Assembly (NCBI RefSeq): GCF_022419185.1
Contig: NZ_JAJOZK010000008.1
Span: 62,001 to 126,000, forward strand
Source of the DNA: Thermomonas flagellata
Lineage (GTDB): Bacteria; Pseudomonadota; Gammaproteobacteria; Xanthomonadales; Xanthomonadaceae
Length of the DNA stretch: 64,000 nt
Direction of reading: 5' to 3'
Shown here: positions 1-9,121 of the stretch, in pieces
Layout: each line of letters begins with the position of its first letter
Numbering within the stretch: position 1 is the stretch's first letter
Program-made: the position numbers and the translations under genes
Notes under the pieces: model-generated
What the model was told of the DNA's origin: nothing
The model's input: the letters and a program-made list of their open reading frames with translations, nothing else
Databases searched by the model: none

Positions 1-1447
1 TGAGGGTCTTCATCCGGGTCCAGAAGCGCACCCCGTCCGGGCCGTGCATGTGCAGCGGACCGAACAGCGAGCGCTTCCAGCCGCCGAAGCAGTGGAACGC
101 CATCGGCACCGGGATCGGGACATTGATGCCGACCATCCCGGCCTGCACCGCGCGCGCGAACCGGCGCGCGGCGCCGCCGTCGCGGGTGAAGATCGCGGTG
201 CCGTTGCCGTAGTCGTGCGCGGCGATCAGGGCCAGCGCGGCGTCGAGGTCGGGCACGCGCACGATCCCCAGCACCGGGCCGAAGATCTCCTCGCGCCAGA
301 TCCGCATGTGCGGCTGCACGTGGTCGAACAGGCAGCCGCCGAGGAAGAAGCCGTCCGCATGCCCGGGCACCTGCACTGCGCGTCCGTCCACCCGCAGGGT
401 CGCGCCCTCGGCCAGCCCGGCCTCGACGTAGGCCAGCACCCGCGCGCGGTGCTCGGCGGTGATCAACGGTCCCATCTCGGTGCCTTCGGCATCGCCGGGG
501 CCGACCCGCAGCGCGGCCACCCGCGGCGCCAGCGCCTGCGCCAGCGCATCGGCGGTCGCCTCGCCCACGCACACCGCGATCGAAATCGCCATGCAGCGCT
601 CGCCGGCGGAGCCGTAGCCGGCGCCGAGCAGGGCGTCCGCGGCTTGGCCGATGTCGGCGTCCGGCATCACCACCAAATGGTTCTTGGCGCCGCCGAGCGC
701 CTGCACGCGCTTGCCGCGCGCGCTGGCCGCGGCGTACAGCTGCGCGGCCACCGGGGTGGAGCCGACGAAGCTGAGCGCCGGCACGTCCGGATGCGCGATG
801 AGCGCCTCGACCGCGGCGCGGTCGCCGTGCACCACGTTGAACACGCCCGCGGGCAGCCCGGCCTCGGCCAGCAGCTCGGCCAGCCGCAGCGACGGCCCGG
901 GGTCGCGCTCGGAGGGCTTGAGCACGAAGGTGTTCCCGCACGCCAGCGCGATCGGGAACATCCACAGCGGCACCATCACCGGGAAATTGAACGGGGTGAT
1001 GCCGGCGACCACGCCGAGCGGCGCCAGCTCGCTCCAGCTGTCCACCCCGCGCCCGACTTCGGTCGAATGCTCGCCCTTGAGCAGGTGCGGGATGCCGCAG
1101 GCGAACTCGACCACCTCCATGCCGCGGGTGAGCTCGCCGCGCGCATCCGCCAGGGTCTTGCCGTGCTCGCGGGTGATCGCCGCGGCCAGCGCGTCGGCGT
1201 CGCGCTCGAGCAGCGCGCGGAAGCGGAACAGCACGCGCGCGCGCTGCAGCGGCGGGGTCGCCGCCCAGCCCGGGAACGCGGCGCGCGCGGCGGCGACCGC
1301 GGCCTCCACCTGCGCCGCATCCGCCAGCGGGACCTGCGCGACCACCTGCCCGCGCGCCGGGTCGTAGACGTCGGCGCGGCGTTCGCCCGCGCGCGCCGGC
1401 TGCGCGGCGCCGGCGATCCAATGCGGGTGGTAGGCGGGCGCGGACAC
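1..1447 (-). CDS. mmsA: CoA-acylating methylmalonate/malonate-semialdehyde dehydrogenase (C-terminus cut by window edge)
   Basis: Oxidises malonate or methylmalonate semialdehyde with CoA and NAD to acetyl-CoA or propionyl-CoA plus CO2. The 482 visible residues show the ALDH fold: FNFP near 153-156, GSTP at 229-232, LGGAKNH at 251-257 and catalytic Cys285 in GERCMAIS. The general-base Glu of hydrolytic ALDHs is replaced (Ala250), as expected for the CoA-acylating type. Near the window edge [10 protein letters not shown] and the family's C-terminal [13 protein letters not shown] are visible, so only a short tail is missing. A GTG at 1447, 12 nt after the ald stop, is the best start. As last gene of bauA-ald-mmsA, it probably removes malonate semialdehyde made from beta-alanine. 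A role in valine or inositol degradation is the alternative. Confidence 0.9.
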   Translation of the reverse strand, partial: MSAPAYHPHWIAGAAQPARAGERRADVYDPARGQVVAQVPLADAAQVEAAVAAARAAFPGWAATPPLQRARVLFRFRALLERDADALAAAITREHGKTLADARGELTRGMEVVEFACGIPHLLKGEHSTEVGRGVDSWSELAPLGVVAGITPFNFPVMVPLWMFPIALACGNTFVLKPSERDPGPSLRLAELLAEAGLPAGVFNVVHGDRAAVEALIAHPDVPALSFVGSTPVAAQLYAAASARGKRVQALGGAKNHLVVMPDADIGQAADALLGAGYGSAGERCMAISIAVCVGEATADALAQALAPRVAALRVGPGDAEGTEMGPLITAEHRARVLAYVEAGLAEGATLRVDGRAVQVPGHADGFFLGGCLFDHVQPHMRIWREEIFGPVLGIVRVPDLDAALALIAAHDYGNGTAIFTRDGGAARRFARAVQAGMVGINVPIPVPMAFHCFGGWKRSLFGPLHMHGPDGVRFWTRMKTL

Positions 1448-1459
1448 GGCGGCGTCGGC

Positions 1460-2575
1460 TCAGCCCAGCGCGGTGCGCGCCGGCACGTAGGGATAGCCGA
1501 GGTCGCGCGCGACCGCCTCGTAGGTCACCTGGCCGGCATGCACGTTCAGCCCGTCCAGCAGGTGCGGGTCGTCCAGCAGGGCCTGGCGCGCGCCCTTGTT
1601 CGCCAGCTGCACCACGAACGGCAGGGTCGCGTTGGTGAGGGCGAAGGTCGAGGTGCGCGCCACCCCGCCGGGCATGTTGGCCACGCAGTAGTGGATGATG
1701 CCGTCCACCTCGTAGGTCGGGTTCTGGTGGGTGGTCGGGCGGCTGGTCTCGAAGCAGCCGCCCTGGTCGATCGCCACGTCCACCAGCACCGAGCCCGGGC
1801 GCATCAGCCCCAGCTGCGCGCGCGACACCAGCTTGGGCGCGGCCGCGCCCGGGATCAGCACCGCGCCGATCACCAGGTCGGTCTCCGGCAGGCGCTCCTC
1901 GATCGCGTCGTGGGTCGAGTAGATGGTGGTGAGCTGGTGGCCGTAGACCTCGTCGATGTACTTCAGGCGCTCGAGCGAGCGGTCGAGGAGGGTCACGTGC
2001 GCGTTCATGCCCATCGCCATGCGCGCGGCGTTGAGGCCGACCACCCCGCCGCCGATCACCAGCACCTCCGCCGGCTTGACCCCGGGCACGCCGCCGAGCA
2101 GCACCCCAGAGCCGCCCTGCGCCTTCTCCAGCGCGTGCGCGCCGGCCTGCACCGCCATCCGCCCGGCGACCTCGCTCATCGGCGCCAGCAGCGGCAGCCC
2201 GCCGCGCGCGTCGGTCACGGTCTCGTAGGCGATGCAGGTCGCGCCGGACTTCACCAGCGCGGCGGTCTGCTGCGGGTCGGGGGCGAGGTGCAGGTAGGTG
2301 AACAGCACCTGCCCGGGGCGCAGCATCGCGCACTCGGCCGGCTGCGGCTCCTTCACCTTCACGATCATCTCGGCGCGCGAGAAGATCTCCTCGGCGCTGG
2401 CGACGATCTCCGCGCCGGCGCGGGCGTACAGCTCGTCGGTCAGGCCGATCGCCTTGCCGCCGTCCTGCTGGACCATGACCTGGTGGCCGTGCGCGGTCAG
2501 TTCGCGCACGCCGGCCGGGGTCAGGCCGATCCGGTATTCGTGGTTCTTGATTTCCTTGGGGACGCCGATCTGCAT
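1460..2575 (-). CDS. ald: Alanine dehydrogenase
   Basis: NAD-dependent L-alanine dehydrogenase (alanine + NAD = pyruvate + ammonia + NADH), cytosolic. The 371-residue length is standard. The N-terminus [20 protein letters not shown] carries substrate-binding Arg15; Lys75 (KVKEP) and His96 (YLHLAPD) are present, and the Rossmann motif [12 protein letters not shown] follows. It lies 52 nt after bauA and 12 nt before mmsA on the same strand. The context suggests it regenerates the pyruvate consumed by the pyruvate-dependent transaminases of this locus and releases the polyamine nitrogen as ammonia. That role is inference; the enzyme identity is secure. Confidence 0.95.
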   Translation of the reverse strand: MQIGVPKEIKNHEYRIGLTPAGVRELTAHGHQVMVQQDGGKAIGLTDELYARAGAEIVASAEEIFSRAEMIVKVKEPQPAECAMLRPGQVLFTYLHLAPDPQQTAALVKSGATCIAYETVTDARGGLPLLAPMSEVAGRMAVQAGAHALEKAQGGSGVLLGGVPGVKPAEVLVIGGGVVGLNAARMAMGMNAHVTLLDRSLERLKYIDEVYGHQLTTIYSTHDAIEERLPETDLVIGAVLIPGAAAPKLVSRAQLGLMRPGSVLVDVAIDQGGCFETSRPTTHQNPTYEVDGIIHYCVANMPGGVARTSTFALTNATLPFVVQLANKGARQALLDDPHLLDGLNVHAGQVTYEAVARDLGYPYVPARTALG

Positions 2576-2627
2576 GTCAGGCTCGCGGGTGGGTGGGTCT
2601 GGGCGCGGATTTTCGCATCCGGCCGGG

Positions 2628-3956
2628 TCAGGCGGTGGCCGCGATCGCGCGCCGCAGGCCGGCGAACAGGCGTTCGATGTGGCCGGCGTCGAGGATCAGC
2701 GGCGGCGACAGCGCGATCACCTCGCCGGTGTAGCGCACCAGCACCCCCTCGTCGTGGAAGGCGCGCAGGAACGCCTCGTAGGCGCGCGCGCCGGGCGCGC
2801 CGGGGCGCGGCTCCAGTTCGACCGCGCCGATCAGGCCGACGTTGCGGATGTCGCGCACGTGCGGCAGGTCGGCGAGGGCGTGGATCGCGTCCTCCCAGGT
2901 GCGCTCCAGGCGCAGCGCGCTGGCGAACAGGTCCTCGTCGCGGTAGGTGTCGAGGGTGGCCAGCGCCGCCGCGCAGGCCAGCGGGTGGCCGGAATAGGTG
3001 TAGCCGTGGAACAGCTCGATCATCCCCTCCGGGCCATGCATGAAGGCGTCGTGGATCTCCTGCCGGGCCAGTACCGCGCCCATCGGCACGCTGCCGTTGG
3101 TCAGGCCCTTGGCGGTGGTGATCAGGTCCGGGGTCACGCCGAAGCGCTGCGCCGCGAATGCCCCGCCGACCCGCCCGAAGCCGGTGATGACTTCGTCGAA
3201 GATCAGCAGGATGCCGTGGCGGTCGCAGATCTCGCGCAGGCGCTGCAGGTAGCCCTGCGGCGGCAGGATCACCCCGGCCGAGCCGGCCACCGGTTCCACG
3301 ATCACCGCGGCGATGGTGCTGGCGTCGTGCAGCTGCACCAGCCGTTCGAGGTCGTCGGCCAACTCCGCGCCGTGCGCCGGCAGGCCGCGGCTCATGCGGT
3401 TGCGTTGCAGGTCCAGGGTGTGGCGCAGGTGGTCGGTGCCCGGCAGCAGCGGGCCGAACGCCTTGCGGTTGTTGGGCAGGCCGCCGACCGAGATGCCGCC
3501 GAAGCCGACCCCGTGGTAGCCCTTCTCGCGCCCGATCAGGCGGAAGCGCTGGCCCTCGCCGCGCGCGCGGTGGTAGGCCAGCGCGATCTTGAGCGCGGTG
3601 TCCACCGATTCCGAGCCGGAGTTGGTGAGGAACACCCGGTTCATCCCGGGCGGGGCCAGCGCCGCCAGCCGCGCGGCGACCTCGAACGCGAGCGGATGGC
3701 CCATCTGGAAGGTCGGGGCGAAGTCCAGCTCGGCCGCGGTGCGCGCGATCGCCTCCACGATCCGCGGCCGGCAGTGGCCGGCGTTCACGCACCACAGCCC
3801 GCCGGTGCCGTCGAGGATCTCGCGGCCGTCGTGGCTGCGGTAGGTCATGCCGCTGGCCGAGACCAGCAGGCGCGGCGCCTGCTTGAACTGGCGGTTGGCG
3901 GTGAAGGGCATCCAGAACGCGGCCAGGTCGGGCACGGCGGGCGGCGGGGCGGACAT
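2628..3956 (-). CDS. bauA: Class III omega-amino acid (beta-alanine)--pyruvate aminotransferase
   Basis: PLP enzyme of 442 residues moving the amino group of beta-alanine or another omega-amino acid to pyruvate. Class III marks: GTGGLWCVNAGH (50-61), NSGSESVDTALK (112-123), PLP-binding Asp254 in FDEVITGFGR, and Schiff-base Lys283 in TAKGLTNGS. These segments match BauA/Apt-type beta-alanine:pyruvate transaminases better than GabT. The start is the ATG at 3956, preceded by GGAG. It is the first gene of bauA-ald-mmsA, divergent from puuR, with a palindromic site 37 nt upstream. Beta-alanine would arise from the aminopropyl arm of spermidine. Activity on GABA is possible and would fill the missing gabT/puuE step. 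Confidence 0.88.
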   Translation of the reverse strand: MSAPPPAVPDLAAFWMPFTANRQFKQAPRLLVSASGMTYRSHDGREILDGTGGLWCVNAGHCRPRIVEAIARTAAELDFAPTFQMGHPLAFEVAARLAALAPPGMNRVFLTNSGSESVDTALKIALAYHRARGEGQRFRLIGREKGYHGVGFGGISVGGLPNNRKAFGPLLPGTDHLRHTLDLQRNRMSRGLPAHGAELADDLERLVQLHDASTIAAVIVEPVAGSAGVILPPQGYLQRLREICDRHGILLIFDEVITGFGRVGGAFAAQRFGVTPDLITTAKGLTNGSVPMGAVLARQEIHDAFMHGPEGMIELFHGYTYSGHPLACAAALATLDTYRDEDLFASALRLERTWEDAIHALADLPHVRDIRNVGLIGAVELEPRPGAPGARAYEAFLRAFHDEGVLVRYTGEVIALSPPLILDAGHIERLFAGLRRAIAATA

Positions 3957-3993
3957 GGCAGGCTCCGGCGGGACGACGGCGGCACGCTAGCAG

Positions 3994-4011
3994 TGTTGAA
4001 AAAAATTAACA
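3994..4011. promoter_or_regulatory. Putative PuuR operator, copy a (full palindrome)
   Basis: TGTTGA-AAAAAA-TTAACA, an AT-rich 18-bp imperfect palindrome in otherwise very GC-rich DNA, 37 nt upstream of the bauA start. It fits YGTTRA-N6-TYAACR, shared with 8947-8964 and partly with 4131-4148 and 9066-9083. Assignment to PuuR is inferred from position in the PuuR-encoding divergent region. Confidence 0.55.
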
Positions 4012-4130
4012 AGCGCCGCAGCGCAAGCTGTCCGCCGGGCGGCGTCGCGAGTGACGGTGCTTGTGCCATCTATCGCTGCTCTTGCGGGGCCGCAGCGGCG
4101 CGGGCCGGGTTTGACCCAGCGGCGGGCAGG

Positions 4131-4148
4131 TGTTAAATATTTCGCTAC
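4131..4148. promoter_or_regulatory. Putative PuuR operator, copy b (half site)
   Basis: TGTTAA-ATATTT-CGCTAC: the left half fits YGTTRA exactly, while the right half is degenerate and resembles that of the puuD copy. It ends 17 nt before the puuR ATG, a position suited to autorepression. It is weaker than the copies at 3994 and 8947. Confidence 0.4.
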
Positions 4149-4165
4149 ATGCACCGGAACACGCC

Positions 4166-4714
4166 ATGGACATCGGCCAGCGCCTGCAAGCCATCCGCCA
4201 GGCCCGCGGCCTGAGTCAGCGCGAGCTGGCCAAGCGGGTCGGCGTCACCAACAGCACCATCTCGCTGATCGAGCAAAACAAGGTCAGCCCCTCGGTGGCC
4301 TCGCTGAAGAAGGTGCTGGAGGGCATCCCGATCTCGCTGGCGGAGTTCTTCGCCGCCGATTTCGACGTCGGCAGCGAGCCGACCCCGTTCTACCCGCCGG
4401 AGCGCCAGCCGGACGTGGGCAACAACGACATCCATTACTTCCTGGTCGGCAAGAGCCGGCACGGCCGCCAGATGTGCATCCTGCGCGAGGTGATGCCGCC
4501 CGGCAGCGACACCGGCGCGGACATGCTCTGCCACGACGGCGAGGAGGGCGGGGTGGTGGTGCAGGGCGAGGTCGAGGTGACCGTCGGCGACCAGGTGCGG
4601 GTGCTGCGCGCCGGGGACGGCTATTACTTCGAGAGCCGCCAGCCGCACCGCTTCCGCAACGTCGGCGCCGGCGAGGCGGTGATCATCAGCGCCTCCACCC
4701 CGCCCACCTTCTGA
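4166..4714 (+). CDS. puuR: PuuR-type transcriptional repressor (XRE HTH + cupin)
   Basis: Regulator of 182 residues. An XRE-type helix-turn-helix covers about residues 5-60 (GLSQRELAKRVGVTNSTIS). A cupin sensor domain covers about 110-180, ending ISASTPPTF much like the ISAHTPTTF end of E. coli PuuR. In E. coli PuuR represses the puu genes and is released by putrescine. The ATG at 4166 is chosen because it begins right before the HTH domain; an in-frame ATG at 4130 would add 12 residues and overlap the candidate operator. It is followed 20 nt later by puuC. It probably controls the four divergent blocks of this locus through the palindromes at 3994, 4131, 8947 and 9066. Confidence 0.92.
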   Translation: MDIGQRLQAIRQARGLSQRELAKRVGVTNSTISLIEQNKVSPSVASLKKVLEGIPISLAEFFAADFDVGSEPTPFYPPERQPDVGNNDIHYFLVGKSRHGRQMCILREVMPPGSDTGADMLCHDGEEGGVVVQGEVEVTVGDQVRVLRAGDGYYFESRQPHRFRNVGAGEAVIISASTPPTF

Positions 4715-4734
4715 CTGCCTCCTCGGAGACCCGC

Positions 4735-6246
4735 ATGCCCGCCGCCCGCCCGCTGCCGTCCCGCGCCGACTGGGAGCGCCGCGCCGCGGCGCTCGCGATC
4801 GAGACCCGTGCCCACATCGACGGCGCCTACTGCGACGCCGCCAGCGGCGCCACCTTCGACTGCATCAGCCCGATCGACGGCCGCCTGCTCGGCCAGGTCG
4901 CGCGCTGCGGCGCGGCCGACGTCGAGCGCGCGGTCGCCGCGGCGCGGCGTGCGTTCGCCGATCGCCGCTGGGCCGGGCTGGCGCCGGCCAAGCGCAAGCG
5001 GGTGCTGCAGGCGCTGGCACGCCTGGTGGAGGCGCACGCCGAGGAACTGGCGCTGCTGGAGACCCTGGACATGGGCAAGCCGGTCGGCGACGCCCTGCAG
5101 GTGGACCTGGCCGCGACCGTGCGCTGCATCGCCTGGACCGCGGAGGCGATCGACAAGGTCTACGGCGAGGTCGCGCCGACCGCCGAGGACGAGCTCGGGC
5201 TGATCACCCGCGAGCCGCTCGGGGTGGTCGCCGCGATCGTGCCGTGGAACTTCCCGCTGCTGATGGCGGCGTGGAAGCTGGCGCCGGCGCTGGCCTGCGG
5301 CAACAGCGTGATCTTGAAGCCCTCCGAGAAGTCGCCGCTGACCGCGATCCGGCTGGCGGCGCTGGCGCTGGAGGCGGGTCTGCCGCCGGGCGTGCTGCAG
5401 GTCCTGCCCGGCTACGGCCCGGAGTGCGGCGAGCCGCTGGCGCGGCACATGGACGTGGACGGGCTGGTATTCACCGGCTCCACCGCAGTCGGCAAGCACC
5501 TGCTGGCCTGCGCCGCGACCAGCAACATGAAGCGCACCTTCGTCGAATGCGGCGGCAAGAGCCCGAACATCGTGTTCGCGGACGCGCCGGACCTGGACGC
5601 CGCCGCGCAGGCGGCCGCGCTCGGCATCTTCTACAACCAGGGCGAGGTCTGCACCGCGGCCTCGCGCCTGCTGGTCGAGCGTTCGATCAAGGACGCCTTC
5701 GTGGAGAAGGTGGTCGCCGCCGCGCGCGGCTTCCAGCCGCGCCACCCGCTGGAGCCGGGCGCGCCGATGGGGGCGCTGGTCGACGCCGCCCAGGTCGAGC
5801 GTGTGCTGGCCTACATCGAGGCCGGCCGGCGCGAGGGCGCGCGGCTGGCGCTCGGCGGCGCGCGCGTGCACTGCGACAGCGGCGGCTGCTACATCGAGCC
5901 GACCGTGTTCGACCAGGTGACGCCGGGGATGCGGATTGCCGCCGAGGAGATCTTCGGTCCGGTGCTGTCGGTGATCGCGTTCGACACCGAGGCCGAGGCG
6001 CTGGCGATCGCCAACGACAGCATCTACGGCCTCGCCGCCGGGGTGTGGACCCGCGACCTGGCGCGCGCGCACCGCATGGCGCGCGGCCTGCGCGCCGGCA
6101 GCGTGTGGGTCAACTACTGGGACGGCGGCGACATGACCGCGCCGTTCGGCGGCTTCAAGCAGTCCGGCAACGGCCGCGACAAGTCGCTGCATGCCTTCGA
6201 CAAGTACACCGAGCTGAAGGCGACCTGGATCAACCTCGCCGGCTGA
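4735..6246 (+). CDS. puuC: Gamma-glutamyl-gamma-aminobutyraldehyde dehydrogenase
   Basis: NAD(P)-dependent aldehyde dehydrogenase of 503 residues that oxidises gamma-glutamyl-gamma-aminobutyraldehyde (product of PuuB) to gamma-glutamyl-GABA. Asn172 (PWNFP), Glu271 (ECGGKS) and Cys306 (NQGEVCTAAS) form the active site. The C-terminal stretch GDMTAPFGGFKQSGNGRDKS closely resembles PuuC, and the length fits (about 495 in E. coli). The open frame extends far upstream, but ATG 4735 after CTCGGAGACC, 20 nt past puuR, gives the family N-terminus. It ends 13 nt from the convergent puuB. It may also oxidise 3-aminopropanal. Confidence 0.93.
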   Translation: MPAARPLPSRADWERRAAALAIETRAHIDGAYCDAASGATFDCISPIDGRLLGQVARCGAADVERAVAAARRAFADRRWAGLAPAKRKRVLQALARLVEAHAEELALLETLDMGKPVGDALQVDLAATVRCIAWTAEAIDKVYGEVAPTAEDELGLITREPLGVVAAIVPWNFPLLMAAWKLAPALACGNSVILKPSEKSPLTAIRLAALALEAGLPPGVLQVLPGYGPECGEPLARHMDVDGLVFTGSTAVGKHLLACAATSNMKRTFVECGGKSPNIVFADAPDLDAAAQAAALGIFYNQGEVCTAASRLLVERSIKDAFVEKVVAAARGFQPRHPLEPGAPMGALVDAAQVERVLAYIEAGRREGARLALGGARVHCDSGGCYIEPTVFDQVTPGMRIAAEEIFGPVLSVIAFDTEAEALAIANDSIYGLAAGVWTRDLARAHRMARGLRAGSVWVNYWDGGDMTAPFGGFKQSGNGRDKSLHAFDKYTELKATWINLAG

Positions 6247-6259
6247 GCGCGCGGCGCGC

Positions 6260-7540
6260 TCACCACAGGGCGTCGCGCAGCTTGTACCAGGCCATCGCCG
6301 CCGCCAGCAGCGGGGTGCGCAGCAGGCGCCCGCCGGGGAAGCGGCGGTGCGGCAGGCGCGCGTAGGCGTCCAGCCGGCCCGCCTGGCCGAGGATCGCCTC
6401 CGCCAGCACCTTGCCGGCGAGGTTGCTGGCGGCGACCCCGTGCCCGGAGAAACCCTGCGCGTAGTACACGCTCGGATCCAGCCGGCCCCAGTCCGGCGCG
6501 CGGTTGCGGCTGATGTCGATGTAGCCGCCCCACAGGTACTCGAAATCGACGCCGCGCAGCTGCGGGAACACCCGCCACATGCGCCGGCGCATCACCGCGC
6601 GCAGGTTGGGCGAGGGCAGGTTCGAATAGCTGGCGCGGCCGCCGAACAGCAGGCGGTGGTCGGCGCTGAGGCGGAAGTAGTCGAGCGCCCAGTTGCAGTC
6701 GGCCACTGCCATGCCGTTGCCGACCAGGGCGGCGGCGCGTTCGGGGCCCAGCGGCGCGGTGGCACCGACGAAGCTGCCGACCGGCATGATCCGCGCGTCC
6801 AGTTCCGGCGCCAGCCCGCGCCCGAGGGCGTTGCCCGCCAGCACCACGTGGTCGCAGCGCAGCCGCCCGCGCGCGGTGTGCAGCACCGGCCGCGGGCCGC
6901 GCTGCAGCCGCAGCACGCGGCTGCCCTCGTGCAGCCGCGCGCCCGCGGCCTGCGCCGCATCGGCCAGACCGAGCGCGTACTTGAGCGGATGCAGGTGCCC
7001 GGCGCCCGGATCGAACGCGCCGCCGAGGTAGCGTGGCGAGGCCAGACTGGCGCGCAGGCGCTCCTGCGGCCACCATTCCACCGGATAGTCGAACCGGTCC
7101 TGCAGCAGGCGCTGCCAGTCCAGCAGTTCGGTCACCTGGCGCGGCTTGAGCGCGACCGTGGCATGCCCGTCGCACCAGTCGCAGGCGATCGCGTGCGCCC
7201 GCCGGCGCGCGTGGATCAGGGCGATGCCCTCGCGCGACCAGTCGAACAGCAGGCGCGCCTGCGCGGGGCCGGCCAGCGCCAGCAGGCGCGCCTCGCCGCA
7301 GCCGTAGCCCGGCAGCACCTGACCGCCGTTGCGGCCGGAGGCGCCGGCGCCGACCCGCTCGGCCTCCAGCACCACCACCCGCAGTCCGGCCTGCGCCAGT
7401 TCCAGCGCCGCGCTCAGCCCGGTGAAGCCGGCCCCGACGATGCCGACGTCGGCGCGGGCCTCGCCTTCCAGCGGCGGCTGCGGCGGCCGTTCCGGCACGC
7501 TGGCGGCATACCACGGCCGGGCCTGGTGGGCGGCATCCAT
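6260..7540 (-). CDS. puuB: Gamma-glutamylputrescine oxidase (FAD amine oxidase)
   Basis: FAD-dependent DAO-type oxidase of 426 residues. It oxidatively deaminates gamma-glutamylputrescine to gamma-glutamyl-aminobutyraldehyde, ammonia and H2O2. The dinucleotide-binding motif GAGFTG is at 36-41, followed by the FAD-ribose acidic stretch (VVLEAE) and GASGRNGGQVLPGYG, typical of PuuB. WGGYIDISRNRAPDWG and YYAQGFSGHGVAASN near the C-terminus complete the FAD site. It starts 4 nt after the puuA stop, so the two are probably translationally coupled. Activity on gamma-glutamylated spermidine or cadaverine is possible. Confidence 0.92.
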   Translation of the reverse strand: MDAAHQARPWYAASVPERPPQPPLEGEARADVGIVGAGFTGLSAALELAQAGLRVVVLEAERVGAGASGRNGGQVLPGYGCGEARLLALAGPAQARLLFDWSREGIALIHARRRAHAIACDWCDGHATVALKPRQVTELLDWQRLLQDRFDYPVEWWPQERLRASLASPRYLGGAFDPGAGHLHPLKYALGLADAAQAAGARLHEGSRVLRLQRGPRPVLHTARGRLRCDHVVLAGNALGRGLAPELDARIMPVGSFVGATAPLGPERAAALVGNGMAVADCNWALDYFRLSADHRLLFGGRASYSNLPSPNLRAVMRRRMWRVFPQLRGVDFEYLWGGYIDISRNRAPDWGRLDPSVYYAQGFSGHGVAASNLAGKVLAEAILGQAGRLDAYARLPHRRFPGGRLLRTPLLAAAMAWYKLRDALW

Positions 7541-7544
7541 GCGT

Positions 7545-8909
7545 TCACACCGTGCGCAGGTACCAGGCGATGTCGAGCGCGGTCACCTCGCGCTCCCAGG
7601 TGCGCAGCTCGCGCCGCTTCTGGGCGGCGTAGATGTGGCGGAAGCGCGCGCCGAAATGGCGCTCGACGAACGCGCTGCCGGCGAAGCGCTCCAGCGACTG
7701 CCGCCAGTAGGGTTCGCGCAGTTCGGTCTGGGCATAGGCATTGCCGGTGACCGGCGGGGTCGGCTCGCGCCCGGCGCGCAGTCCGTCGAGCATGCCCGCC
7801 AGCACCGCCGCGACCACCAGGTAGGGGTTGGCGTCGGCGCCGGCGATGCGGTGCTCGATGCGCACGTTGTCCGGGTCGCTGTGCGGGATGCGCAGCGCCA
7901 CCGTGCGGTTGTTGTGGCCCCAGCAGTCGTTGAGCGGCACGAACGCGTTGAGCACGAAGCGGCGGTAGCTGTTGGCGTGCGGGGCGAACAGCAGCATGCA
8001 GTCCTCGCAGGACGCCTGCAGCCCGGCGATGGCGTGGCGCAGCATGTCGGCCGGCGCCTCGGGGGTGGAGGCGAACGGGTTGCGTCCGGCGCGGTCGCGC
8101 AGGCTCACGTGCACGTGCAGGCCGCTGCCGGCCTGGTCCACGAACGGCTTGGCCATGAAGCTGGCCTGCCGGCCCTGGGCGGCGGCCACCGCCTTGACCG
8201 CGCGCTTGAGGTAGAGCGCGTCGTCGCACGCGGCCAGCGCGTCGGCGCGGTGGCGCAGGTTGATCTCGAACTGCCCGGGCGCGTACTCGGCGACCGCGGT
8301 GTCGGCCGGCACGCCCTGCGCGCGGCACGCGGCGGCGACGCCGTCGATGAAGGCACGGTGGTCGGCCAGGTCCTGCAGGTAATAGACCTGGGTCGCGCGG
8401 TCGGGTTCGCCGGTCGCCGGATTGGGTGCCGTGCGCGGCAACCCGTCGGCGCCGAGCCGCGCATCCAGCAGGTAGAACTCCAGCTCGACCGCGACCACCG
8501 GCGTCAGCCCGAGCGCGTCGTAGGCGCGCAGCACGCGCTGCAGCACGCTGCGCGGGCTGGCCTCGAACGGGCCGCCGGCATCTTCCATCTCCAGCAGGCA
8601 CTGCGCGCCGGGAACCGGCTCCCACGGCACCGGCCGCAGGCTGCCGGGGATCACCCGGCACACGCGGTCCTCGTCGCCGATGTCGTAGCCGAGGCCGGTC
8701 TCCTCCACCGTGTTGCCGGTGATGTCGGTGGCGATCAGCGACATCGGCAGGCACACACCGTCGGCGTAGGCCTTGGGCAGGGCGTCGCGGTGCACGCGCT
8801 TGCCGCGCAGCAGGCCGTTGAGGTCCGGCAGGATCAGATCGACATGGCTGTCCGCGGACAGGCGGTCGTACACCTGCTGGTCGGCGGCCGAGGGCAGGGG
8901 CTTGGGCAT
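7545..8909 (-). CDS. puuA: Gamma-glutamylpolyamine synthetase (glutamine synthetase family), copy 1
   Basis: GS-fold ligase of 454 residues coupling glutamate to putrescine or another polyamine with ATP, the first step of the gamma-glutamylation pathway. It shows DLNGLLRGKRV near the N-terminus, the metal/glutamate signature VELEFYLLD, SGLHVHVSL, and NSYRRFVLNAFVPLNDCWGHNNRT in the ATP/metal site, then EHRIAGADANPYL. It lacks the adenylylation-site region expected of GlnA and is E. coli PuuA-sized. The ATG at 8909 is preceded by GGAG. It is the first gene of puuA-puuB, divergent from puuD, with a full palindrome 37 nt upstream. Its substrate relative to copy 2 is unknown. Confidence 0.9.
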   Translation of the reverse strand: MPKPLPSAADQQVYDRLSADSHVDLILPDLNGLLRGKRVHRDALPKAYADGVCLPMSLIATDITGNTVEETGLGYDIGDEDRVCRVIPGSLRPVPWEPVPGAQCLLEMEDAGGPFEASPRSVLQRVLRAYDALGLTPVVAVELEFYLLDARLGADGLPRTAPNPATGEPDRATQVYYLQDLADHRAFIDGVAAACRAQGVPADTAVAEYAPGQFEINLRHRADALAACDDALYLKRAVKAVAAAQGRQASFMAKPFVDQAGSGLHVHVSLRDRAGRNPFASTPEAPADMLRHAIAGLQASCEDCMLLFAPHANSYRRFVLNAFVPLNDCWGHNNRTVALRIPHSDPDNVRIEHRIAGADANPYLVVAAVLAGMLDGLRAGREPTPPVTGNAYAQTELREPYWRQSLERFAGSAFVERHFGARFRHIYAAQKRRELRTWEREVTALDIAWYLRTV

Positions 8910-8946
8910 GCGCAGGCTCCGAAGGCAGGCCCCAGCTTTCCACAGG

Positions 8947-8964
8947 CGTTAAAAATACTCAACG
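8947..8964. promoter_or_regulatory. Putative PuuR operator, copy c (full palindrome)
   Basis: CGTTAA-AAATAC-TCAACG, with both half sites fitting YGTTRA-N6-TYAACR. It sits 37 nt upstream of the puuA start, the same distance as the bauA copy. It lies in the 212-nt divergent region between puuA and puuD. Confidence 0.55.
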
Positions 8965-9065
8965 CTGGCGCATGCTGCGGCGCAGCGCAGCCGGTGCCGG
9001 TGGCGGCCCCGGTTGGCTGATTTCTGGGTTCGCGGCGGCGGGGTGGGCGTCGACGCGTCGCGGGG

Positions 9066-9083
9066 TGTTGAAAACATCGCACA
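9066..9083. promoter_or_regulatory. Putative PuuR operator, copy d (half site)
   Basis: TGTTGA-AAACAT-CGCACA: perfect left half, degenerate right half, 38 nt upstream of the puuD ATG. The constant spacing to the start codon seen at puuA and bauA supports a shared promoter/operator design. Confidence 0.45.
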
Positions 9084-9121
9084 CGCGGCGTAGTGTCGGG
9101 CCATCGCCCTGGGGGTGCGAC

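Noticed and set aside
44-3043. A 999-codon open frame on the + strand
   Set aside because: It lies antisense to mmsA, ald and bauA, is Arg/His/Gly-rich with no family motif, and results from the GC-rich codon usage.
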